In this document: piece after piece, positions 38,024 through 50,664 of the stretch
How the letters are laid out: the number at the start of each line of letters is the position of its first letter
Numbering within the stretch: the first letter of the stretch is position 1
From: Lingula anatina
Lineage: Eukaryota > Brachiopoda > Lingulata > Lingulida > Lingulidae
NCBI RefSeq assembly: GCF_001039355.2
Contig: NW_019775025.1
Location: 296,437 to 360,436, forward strand
DNA length: 64,000 nt
Direction of reading: 5' to 3'
Notes under the pieces: generated by a model
What the model was told of the DNA's origin: nothing
The model's database searches: none
The model's input: only the letters and a program-made list of their open reading frames with translations
Made by a program: the position numbers and the translations under genes

Positions 38024-41000
38024 GGGGGGGGGGGGGCTGGCACATTTTTTACCTTGTTCGGAATAACTGCATATAAAAAAACTTGCTTAAAGAAAAAGAT
38101 TCACTTGATCCTGTGGACCCCAGAATAATAAACACTTACAAATAGAATAACTTAATAGAAATTAGTACTCTCAAACTCATTCTCAGCCATTTTATTTTTT
38201 ACTTTTCCAGCAGCTGTGAATCTGTGTGACAACAAAGCACACTGTAGCCATTTCTGCTTCACCAGGAAGAGTCTGCAGGATTATGTGTGCAGGTGCCCTA
38301 CATATGGTGGACTGGCACTGGCTTCAGATAACAAGACATGTACAGGTACAAGTACAAGGAATTCACATATTGTTTATACGTTAAAAGGACATACAACTTT
38401 TACCCATGCAGTGAGATCTTGAGTTTTGCTTACGTGGGGAGGGGGTTGGGAAACAAGTATGGATTATAAATTGAGCAATTGCTGAGGGAAGAGAGGCAAA
38501 TATAAAACAGTAGACATGTTCTTTTTTTATTAAATTAATATATGTAAAGGTGGACAGGGTGATAAATTTTCTCGCCTGCTTTGGATTTGTTATTGTTTTT
38601 ACATACAATATTATAGCAGTGTGTTGTGTCTACTGTCGTTTTTGCTAATATTGCCTTGCACTTTTCATTGTTTATGCTGCAATAAATGGACAACTATGCA
38701 ATGTGTATCCTCAGACTAATACTGGAATAATTCATAGCAATTAAATACAGGTGTAATGTAAGTCAGGTAATTCATCGCATCAAAAAGCCACTGGCGAAGA
38801 TAAAAAAAGCTATTTAATCATCCTCTATTGCATTTATTTTATGCAGTTTCCTTAAATTTAAATCAATATATGAAAATATGTAATTGCATACAATTAAGAA
38901 AAGATCTGAGATGATTCAGGACAAGGCATTTTGAATGGCTTATTTGCCACAATATAGCAACTAAAGGCAAACTGCTGTCTAAAGGCAAACTTTTTACATG
39001 TGGTGCACTGAAGGCCAAAGCCAGCTGGCCAATTGAAAAATATCCCCAATAGATATACACAGCACAACACATGTTCAGGTACATGGAGTTTGTTTTAAAT
39101 GAGAGTAACTATAATACTTTGAAAAAGGCTGTAAAGGTATGGTACATGTACAGGAAGTAGGGGCTAAATATAGATCAAAAGACCAGTATTTATCTGAGTA
39201 GGGTGTGTGTTTTGGGCAATGAAAAATGACACTAAAAACATAAATGTACGTAACACTTGGCAGTTACTGAAGAGAAGGAAGTACAAGTAAGAGCTAACTT
39301 AGGGTAAAAAGCTGTGCACTTGATGCATGGACTCACTGCCGGGAAACATGTAGGTGTTGTCTGTGATTCTTTTGATAAAGATAACATATTGAGGAATGTA
39401 CAGAATATACATGCTGTCAAGCCTGATGGATCCACTGTTTTGAAGTCTTGACTGCGTGGGGTCTGTGCTTGGGTGTGTGCACAGCAAGGGGCTTGTTTGC
39501 AGTACTGGTCTTTCACCAACCAGTATTGCCAAGCTTCTGTGGTATCTGTTTGATTTTGTTTGTTGCATGTAATTTTTAAGAACTGTTGATATTGGAAATT
39601 ACCAGAGAGGTAGATTTTTAGTGACAGTTAGCACCTCCCCCTCAGAACATTGCTCTGGGCTTTTTTTTTTTTTTTTTGATGCCTTAATATTTCTTTCTTT
39701 AAATTAAAAAAATTGGAACACATAATAGGATAAGATAAGCAAGGAGACTACCAAATCTTATGTTACATAGAGTGCAGTCATCAAATCAGGAGACATTTCA
39801 AAATTGAGAAGGTTGACAGGCCTGATTTACTAGTAAATGTGATAGGGCTAAAAATTTAATATGAAATGGGATTTGTTGAAATCGCACAATAAGCTACATG
39901 TATATTACTGTGTTTACATTTCAGGACACGTTTCATGTATAAATTTTTAATGTTCATAGTATAAATTTATTTTTCTTGAGACTGTCCACTAATTATAACT
40001 TCTTCATTTCCAAATTTTTCTTCTTCAGAGCCAACTGACTACCTGTTTTGGACCAAGAAAGACACAGGTCAGATTGGATATCTCAATCCAAGTAAACTGT
40101 ACAGTGGTGACACCTATCTTGTGGCACAGAGTAACAGACCAGTAGCAGTGGCTTATGATCCTGTTGATAAGGTACGGAATCAACAAGAAATTGTACAGTT
40201 AATAATGTATTGATTTTAATGGATAATTAAAGTTATTGAAATTGTTATATATTGATGAGAAACATTCATTGATTTGAACAAGATGTTTGCCACAAGACAA
40301 GTAGTGCTAGTAAATAAATGTGAATACTGTCATTTGGTAATAATTACTATTTGTAGTACTTTTGGTAACAGAATATGGTATTTGTTCAAATATAAATTTT
40401 AGACATGCATAAAAGGTTTGACACAATAAAATTGTTAAATGGTTTAATGCAATGATTATATTATTATAGCATAATAAGGTATTAACTACTCGTATATACC
40501 GGTATATGGTACACAGTCTAGTTGCAAAACATTAAAATGCACTCAAGAAATTATTGAATTATTCAGGAATTATATTGTTACACGATTTACATAATTTATT
40601 TTTAAAAAATTCATGCAGAAACAATATTTAGAGGTGCCTCATCTAAATATATAACAGACTATGCTGTTTTGATTATAGAAAGTCTACTGGAGTGATGTGA
40701 GGGAGAAAAGTGTGTACCGTGCTAACCTGAATGGAACATCTAAACAACTGTTTCTACCCCATACGGCAGGGATTGGAGTGGTTGATGGTGAGATGAGAAA
40801 TGTGACAGTCTCTCTCTCTGTCACTCTCTCTTTCTCAGTTACAGGACAGTGATGTTTGTGTTTATTATATGATGACATAATAATACATATTGATAATTTA
40901 TTCAACTAAATTAATGTAAAACATTTACATTCAAAATTGATTTCTGTGACGAGGTTATTTAAGGCCCGATTCAGAATAGGGGACTAACTAGTCCGAGGAT

Positions 41001-44000
41001 CAAATATGGCCAACCTACTTGAAATCTTTCCCATGAATGGGATGTCTATTCAGTGTCTATTAGTGGATTAGACGGCAAGCTTTGTAGTGGGTCTTCATAT
41101 TTGACCCTCTGACTAGTTAGTCCCCTATTCTGAGTATATAGAGTATAATATGTGTGAAAATACAGTAATATAATAATAATTACTTAGAATTAAAAACTGA
41201 AGCAGATGATTAGCTAAAACTTTGAATATTTCAGGTTTGGCAATGGACTGGAGGCACAGGAGGCTTTACTTTACCAACAGGAGGCAGCCTACACAGGAAG
41301 GGAGGGTGGTCGACGCTGTTTGGCACAAAATAGAAATGGTCAGTCTGGACAGGACTGGACGCTGGACAGTCACAACACTGCCAGAGAAACCAAGGGGGCT
41401 GGTTGTTGATGGGGAGAAAGGGTAAGAATTTGGTTTAGGTATCATTGCAAGATTTTTTTATTATGAAAGTTGTCATACTTATAGTTTAAATATTTTACTC
41501 TTTTGAATTTGGCATGAGTGAATTTAGTTATCTAGTACTAAGGTTCAACAGGGATCTGTTTCATGGCATTCAGTGGGAATAAGAAACCAAAATGAAAAGT
41601 GGAAAAATGAGGTGTGGCAGCAAAGTCAAAAATAAATTTACTGAAAAAATCTGTTACAAAGAAAATTAAGTCAATCAGGTTTTGTGAGTTTTGTCGCACA
41701 TTGTGTTAGTGGTGAAACTTAACTAATAACATTGTGCTTGAATGGATTTGATTGTGTTAGGTGAGACTAGATGAAAATCCATTGCAACAAATTTTGGTGT
41801 ACATTTTTAAGAAAGCACAACTTCTCTTGGGCTATGTTTAACAGATGTGATTGTACAGTAGACAGTCTAGACCTTAGCCTTTTTGATGAAATTTGCCATG
41901 GATTAAAACCAAAAGATGGAGTTATGGGCTTAATGAAGTCTGCTTGGTGAGCTTTGACATCACTTTCACTTTCACTTTATCAGGTACCTGTACTACACAG
42001 ACTGGGGAAAGCACCCAAAAGTAATAAGAACTGAACTAGATGGTGCAAACCCAGCAGTTTTACGGGACACCAACATTAGCAACCCAAACAGCCTGAGTTT
42101 GTACCAGGGAAAACTTTACATGGTGGACTCCAACTATAACCGCAAGGCAAGGAGGCCATATGTGGCTGTGTATGATACAGAGACAGGGATTTGGAATGAC
42201 ATGGAGGGTCCTTTGGTGAATGTCCAAGTGAGTACATTTCAGCATTGACTTGTGAATGAGTTTTTTTTAATTGATTGATAATATTCCCCAAATAATATTT
42301 TATTAATTGGGCAAAAAATTTTGATGAAACAAGTACCTGCCCTTACCAAACCTCCTACCCCTACCAAACGTGCACAAATACTAATAAAATGATTTATTAA
42401 TGCTAATGTTATGAACTATCGTAAACAAGAGTAGTAATAAATTGTGAGTGAAAGAAACATATCTTAATTACAATTTTCTTGGGGTATTCATTTTAAATCT
42501 TGTAAATAGTTAGTGTCACTTATTTTAGTTTCTTTCAATTTAAATTTGTAAACAAGTGTATCATTATACTTCTCTAGGTCCCCCTGTCCATAGCATCCTT
42601 TGGTCAGCATATTGTCCTGAGTGAGTGGACAGGTCAGCAGAAGGACATGGGCAGACTGACCATCTACAGTATGGACAGTGGCGACAGCCAGAACCTCTCT
42701 GTCTATGGGAACCCTACTGGACTGTTCTATAGCACAGCCTCAGTTAGCCATACAGGTACGGAGGTACAAGAAGGGGAATAATTTCTAAAGAGTCAGACTA
42801 GTTTGGTTGCTGTTATAACTAACAGTTTATGACAGCTTGTATAAAAAATTGGTGACACCATTCAGAAATGCATAGTTACATAATAGCTTCTTACAGGGAT
42901 CTCCTCTGTTTTTTTTATGATATCAGATATTTTTTGTGAGTTGTCTTAAATTTGTTTGTGTATGTAACATGTACACAACTGTACTTGAAGATTTGGTATT
43001 TATAAAATGAGCGAATTTTCATGAAAAATATATAAATTTGCAGAAAACATCAGCTTAGTTTGCTCAGCCAGCAACTGTGATGACATCTGCATCCCAACCC
43101 TACCAGAGAGTGGTACAGAGTGCCGCTGTCAGTGCAGTGACCTGACTGGTAAAGTGCTGTCAAAGAATGGCAGGAGTTGTGTTGGTAAGTATTCACAATT
43201 ATAAGTTATGAATTACCATTGAGGCACAGTTTAATTGATCAAAATAAATTGTAGCTGGAAATATCCAATTTTCAGAAGAAAATAAAAGACATTATTCAAG
43301 ATAATTATTTAAATATATACAGTTGGAACATGCATCATAATATTAATTCAAGTATACCTTTAAACAAACACAGATTGGTTCTCTCCATTGACATTGACCA
43401 TTAGTTCAATATAATTCTTTAATATCTTCCTTTGTTTCTCCGTCAACTCACTTAAACTTGCATGTAGTTCCATAATATACGTGTCAGTCATCCACGCAGG
43501 TTTCTTTCTGATCTTCTCAGAGGTTTTTCTTCCTAATCATTCTTCTCGCTACTCTGTTCACCTGTGCACACATTATCACCACTCTGAGAAATTCTATCAT
43601 TTTTTTTCCTCAACATGTACATCACCCTCACTTTCATACTCATTAACATTTTCTGTACATTCCTCTTTGTCACATTCGCGTTCAATTATACTTTCTACCT
43701 TTCCAGGTAAAATGTTATCAACATAAAAGTGATCTTCTTCCTCACTGTCTGAATCATTCTTATAGATACATTTACTCTTGTATATATGAGTTTTATTTTT
43801 CCTTGGGTTAACACAGCTATCTGACTCAGACATTGATGATGATATTGCTAACAATAAGTTTCGGTGTAATACTTTGACTTGTTTTCCTCTGGACTTGATA
43901 TACAGGGATTTCATTGTTAGGTTGGGATAAAACTACGAAAACTTCATCTTGCCACCTGTCGGCCAGTTTGTGTCTTCCCCCGTCCTGAAATGCTACAGTT

Positions 44001-47000
44001 TTTACTAAAACTCTGTCACCTGGATGTAGAGTCGCACTTCTTACTTTTAAATCATACACGTCTTTTTGACTCTTTTGTGCTCTCTGAATATTTTCTCTAG
44101 CTAATTGGTGAGCTTTGACTAATGTGGCTTTCAAGTCTTTCATATATTGTGTGTACGATTCCTGAGATTTTTCACGACAATCACTATCTCGTGTAGTTCA
44201 CTTAGGGGGTTCAGTTTTCAGGAAAAAAAAACAACAACACGTGCATGCACCACGCATCACCATTCAATGGATATGGATACATACATTATGAAAAAAATGG
44301 ATATGGTAAAAATACATGATATGGGACTTTATACACCATCACAATTGTTTAACCTACATGTACATGTATTAACTATTAGTTTATTTTATAAGCCTTATTA
44401 GTTTCTTTTATAAGCCTTATTTGATTGTTAAAACGTACATTTAATTTAATCACTTTCAGCTCCTGAGAATTTTGTCCTCTTTGCTGACCTAAACACCATC
44501 AAGCTGATCAACCTGGACAATCCAAGTGACAAGCATATCTATACACTGGTTCAGGGCAGTTATAATGCCAACTTTGTGGCCATGGTGTATGAACAAAAGG
44601 AAAGGAGGATATTTTGGGCAGACTTGAAAAGGTACAGTGTGCCATCTGTCTGAAAGTGATTTGTTCAATATAGACTGTGCATGTACCTGTCTTTTATTCC
44701 CACCATTTTAGTCATATGTTCAAGTTTTTTTCCTATGTCATAAAACAAAATCAAAATCCATTTTTGCATGCATTGTGTAAACCTTTTAATATTTGTGTAG
44801 TTTTCATGGGCAATGAATTAATCTACATCTCAGTATATTTTAATAAAATATCAAATTTAACACAGTACAGTGTCAAGTAAAATGTCATTTATTTACATTG
44901 TCAAATAAATTGTCATATATTTGCATTTTTGTAAACTTAAGAATAAGATAAGTGATGATGTGCCATGATTGTAGCCTAGTAAGTGTATAATAGTGCTGGA
45001 AGGTATTGTTTTATTTACAGTCCCAGGCTCCTGACTGTACCTCTAGATTCTCCTGGTAATGTCACCACCCTCCTGCACCTAAACTATGCAATAGACAGTA
45101 TGGTCATTGTTGACCAGTTCAGGACACAAACTGACCAGTGGAGGAGTTCAACTGACCAGTCCATACCTTTGGCCGACTCATCTAGTGTGGTATCTCACAC
45201 AGATAAATGGTCTGGTATGATAAATGACCAGTTCATTGCAGTAACGGATCAGTCCTCAAAGATGACCAATGGCTCTGTTGAGATAAGCAATCAGGCAAAT
45301 AATCAGACTGATCAGACTACTGAAAGGTCTATTCCGACCACTGACTGGTCACGTAACACCACTGATGGGTCTAGCAAGATCTTTGAGTGGTCAAGCAAGA
45401 CCTATGATGGGTCTGGTCAGATCACAGATGGGACTGGTCAGCATACAGATAGGTCAAGCCAGACCACTATGCAATATAATACAGACCAGACCCAGACAGT
45501 CACTGTTATGTCCAGAACTTCCACAGTCAAGCCAAGTAAAAGACCTGGACATTCCCTGCTCTACTGGGTGGGCTATAATGCCACAGTGGGTCTAATAGCA
45601 TGTGTAGAACTAAGTGACGATGGTCAGTTGGTTCCAAGGATACTGACCACTGGGCTGGTACTGCCCAGAGCTTTGGCTGTAGATTCACAAAATGGGTTAG
45701 TTGACCATTATAATGAAGTTGTTACCATGCAAATTATTGTAATATTAATACTTGGTTGGTTGCAGTTGATTTATATCTAAATGGGCTAGACCAACTTACA
45801 TGTACATGTACATGTCAAGTTTTCTGCCTTGTAAAGCACTGGTTTGATATTTATGGTAATTATTTTAAAAGACTTGAACCACAAATTATTATTTCCCTAT
45901 CCTGTGCTTTGTTAGTATTAGTATTACATTAAAATGTTAATTCAGAAGTTTTGAAAAGTTAGTTGGCTTCATATCAATGAGTCCATTGTTGTGTTTAAAA
46001 ATAATAAATCTTAAAAAAGTGAAACAAAAGAAAGACCTATGAAAGACCTTAAAAAGAAAATTAAAGTAACATGTTTGAATATTTAATTTAAGTATTTACA
46101 GTATTGTTCATGAAATGTGAATATAAGGAAAAAAAACTTGAACTTTACTAATCTCAAGATAAAACACTTATTAAACAGTATATTCACTTTTGTACTGTCT
46201 TATTTTTTCTCAGTTTCATCTACTGGACAGAATATGGCCTTCATCCCAGCATCAAAAGAGTGACCACTGATGGTCATAATATGCAAACAGTGGCCAGTGA
46301 TGGTTTGAGGTGGCCAAATTCTGTTATTGTCCACCCAGCCCCAGATGTCAGCTCTTCATTTTTGCTTGTTGCTGACGGATATTACAGAAGGATAGAAAAA
46401 ATGAGATTAGACGGTAAATTTATGTAAAAATTTACTATTTTCACTGCTGTTGGATAGGTACATATTTTTCTATGCAAATTTAAGAAGTTGTGATTATTTT
46501 GTGATATTCCACAGTTACTGTGCTGTTAATTGTTTCTTGTCAATGATTTAGGAACTACCTAGCTTGACAGGGTGCACGTTTTCTAATACCACTTTTAACA
46601 TAATTAAAAATAAAAATAGGCTCCTTGTATCACTAAAATCCTCTGCTTTTAGGGTCCCTACGGCATGAGTTGAAAATTACCGAAGATCTGCCACATATCT
46701 ATGGTATGGCACTTTACAGTGACAGATTGCTTTTCTTTACTGACTGGACTGGAAGCAGGATAGGCTATGTTGTCATGGATACAGGGCAGGTTATCACCAT
46801 GGCAACAAATTTATATAGACCAACTGCAATTGCCTTCCAAATATCCAGAGAAGGAGGTAAAATGATGATTTTGTGTTTCTTTAAAGATCATATATTTCAT
46901 TTAATATTTGTGAGCTTGTAAGTGGTAAATTAGTTCCTTAGATTGAAAATATTATAACAGGTTCCACTGAATTTTCCCCAATATTGAATATTTCCATGAA

Positions 47001-48155
47001 AAATTTCAATTTTATTATTATTATTTCCATGCTTTTGCTAAAATACCTGGAAATTATTCAGGATGTCTACAAGCAGTGACTTGCCCTGTCTTAACTATCA
47101 ACTTTTTTTCTTAATTTTCTGTTGTAGAAAATATTCTGTTTTCATTGATGGATAAAATAAAGTCAGAGGTAGACACTACTTCCTCTGAAGGAAATACAAC
47201 AAAGGCCCAGGAGAGCACTACCTTTTCTTGGGTGAATTCAACAAGTGCAGCAGAGAACACCACTGTCCATGAAATGAATATAACAGAAACAATTAATATA
47301 GCAAATGAAACTTTATCTGTGATAAATGCAACAGACAGCTCTGAGAACACTACTTTATCTTGGATAAATACTTCTATAGCAGTGGAAGAAACAACACTTA
47401 CTGCATGGAATAATAATACAACTGCTGTGACAGAGGAATCCACCTATTCTAGCAGTAATACCACTGAGGTATTAGGGGATACCACTACCTCAGCTGATTT
47501 GGAAGATGGTAAGTTGGGCATCAAATTGGGTCTTTATCATGATGGTCTTTACTTACATAGTGGCTGATAATTTAGAGTATCACTTTTATGAAATAATGGA
47601 TTTTTCATGTAGTTAAATTTGATAAAACCTTATTTAAAGAAATTATTAAAAGATTTAACTGAAGTGAATATGAGAGTTTTCTACATAATTATACACAAAA
47701 TGTAAATGTGTAATAGTAAATCATTGATAATATACTTTTAATTTGTATTTTACGTAAAAAATCTCATAGCAGACATGACAAAAAGTATGATCACTTTCTC
47801 AACTTTATATCCCAAATAAAAGTAGCCATAATATGAATTTTTTTTCTTTTTAGGATGTGACCCACCTACAAAACCTGTCACTGGAGGCCGTCTTGACTGT
47901 GAAAACAACTACTGCCATCTGGTGTGCAATGAGGAGACACACAGACTCAATCCTCAGTTTACAAAGCTGGCTGTGCCTGGTGCTCTCTGTAGAAATGGAA
48001 CATGGGACAATTTGCCCATGTTTTACTCTGAACAGTCTTGTTTAGGTAAGTTTTTTTTTAATATTTATTTCTAGATTTGATTTAGTTTTTTGTTTGCTCT
48101 TATATTTATTGAAGTGTGCTTGAATTTCATTTCATAATCCATTCATGAAAAGTTT

Positions 48156-48186
<31 letters not shown>

Positions 48187-50617
48187 TTTCAGAAATAAGG
48201 AAGAACTACAGAGTTTTGGCAGAATATAAGATGTCACTAAAAGGAAGATGTATTTCTGACCAAACAGAACTCTTGGCCAAAATGAAAGACATAATACTTC
48301 AAAAAATGAAATCAAGAGGAATATGCTCTTCACTGAAATCAGGAGAGATACCGTGTAAACCCCAGCTGAAGTTGAATCTTAACTGTCACAGAAAACAAAA
48401 GAGTAAAAAGAAATTATTGGAAGTAGTTTCCTCTTCAACTCAAAAGAAGAGACGCTCATATGCAGAAGTCACAAGCACACATTCCAACTTGAATAAATAT
48501 AATTCATCAGACAAAAGCCGAAGGTCAGTTTTAAGACCAAAATCAACTATGATGTCTAGGAGAAAAAATAGTCACAACCCAGTTGAACAAAACTCTTTAT
48601 CTCCATTAATTAGTCCATCCAGGTTACAAATCCACAGCAGAATGATGTGGCGTAGAAGCATTGCCAGAGATAAAGCTGCTGCTACACTAAATCAGAACAG
48701 GTTAAAAGAAGCAGGTGATTTGAACACTGAGAGAACAATGTACTTTGTCTCTTCAAGTAAAAGTATTAAAGAGGAGGCAGGGGAGTCTTATGGAGATGTA
48801 GCACCATTTAGAAAACTTTCTACCAGAAGTCTCAGGGAGGTGGCATACAATACACAGAGTGAGGATGCAGATACCATGGAGCTGTTTTTGACTTTGCAAA
48901 TTGATGCTAGGTATAGATGTTTTCAACATGCACAAGTCACATTCATAGGCATGCATGCACTGCACACACACCTCAAACACATATTTCTGTTGCAGCTAAC
49001 ACATCAAGCTGTTGCAATGTTCTTGATTCAACATTGTGTCAACATTCATAAAGAGCTCCCATTTCATACTCTCTCACACATTTTTACATCTTTGCCATGC
49101 CTCACAGTAACTGTCAACTGGACAATAGCCAACATAGCTATGTCACAATGACCTTTCACTTGACTCGCCCAGCACACTTGTCACTGCTAACACATTTATC
49201 ATGAAAATATGTCACTTCATTATCAAAAGCATAGTAAAGGAATCAAATGGAAATAACTATGATTACTTATTCATCATTAAATATAGTGGCTCTCCAAATG
49301 AAGACAACATCACCGATGCCATCCAAGCAGCAGCAGCCAGTCTACAAGACTTGGTCAACTCCGGCCGTGGCCTGAGAGTGGACAGTGGTCAGTATGAGAG
49401 CATTCCAGGAAGTCTGAAGATCATTAGTCACAGGTGGACATGTCCTGAGGGACAGATAAAAGTGGAGGAAGTGTGTGGTAAGTAAAGTGTATAGCATTTT
49501 ATCTGAGATATGTGAGGAATAGTCAACCAGCATATCTGATTGTTATATTCAGCTGTTACTGGCTTGTTAGGCCTGTATGACTCATCAAAATATGATATTT
49601 GCCAATATGTTTACTGTTGATAAGAGAGTGTTCATGCTGAGGGAATCTTTTTTTTTGTCTTCCACATAAATATCTATAATCTTGTATTTTGAGGCTAGGT
49701 GATCCAAAAATGTTCAGCAAAGTCATCCAAAATGATTATGATTTATTAATATTCTTATATATTAAATAAAAAAGTGCTTTTCAGAATACCTCTTTAGATT
49801 GAATGCATGTTGATTTACTGTGTTATATAAGGTCAATTTATATGTCTCTCAACAAGAACCACTACCCAAACAACCTATTATTATTTAAAAAAAGGAAAAC
49901 GGCCAAATTGGTGTAACAGTACTTATGTGTCAAAAACAATTACCTGTATAGTGGTTGTAGGGGATGTTTATCGAGGCAAAGTACTGATATACCTGAAATA
50001 TTTGATAAAGCGGAATTTGAAAGAATACATAATACTAGTATATCAAAACCCAGATCTTTTATATATTTTAAATTAAAATTACAGTGGCCTGTCCCAGAGG
50101 TAGCTTCCACAACAATTCCTCACCAGATGGCGCCAGTGAGTGTAGCGTGTGTGGACCAGGGACATACCAGGACTTACAGGCCCAGACTACCTGTAAACTT
50201 TGTCCAGATGGCACTGTGTCACTGGCTGGCAGTACACATGTACACCAATGTGAGTACAGCACTGTTTGCCCTGTATGTTTGCTGCAAATCTTTCCTGATT
50301 TTTGGCAAAGTTTCAGGAATCTGGCATATTTCCTATGTGCAATATGACAGCATATCATGTATTTACTTTAAAATTAAGAATGTAGACATGACAGCATGCA
50401 AAATTTGAAAAATGAAAATATTTTAAAGATACTAAGGCTTTCAGGTTATGGGTAAGAGAGTTTATAAAAAAAGTTCCAACATACTCAATATAACCAGATT
50501 TTACGAATCTGATTAATTCAGAATCTTGTAATGATAAATTATAGCATATCTATATGTGATAGGGATAATGCATGGTAATAAAGCTTGTTTATCTCTAGAA
50601 ATTTAATCTCATACCTC

Positions 50618-50664
<47 letters not shown>

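Noticed and set aside
48911-49151. Extension of receptor exon 21 into the following sequence
   Set aside because: The donor at 48910 joins exon 22 in phase and continues the domain; the extension is repeat-rich and lacks domain character. Intron retention remains possible.
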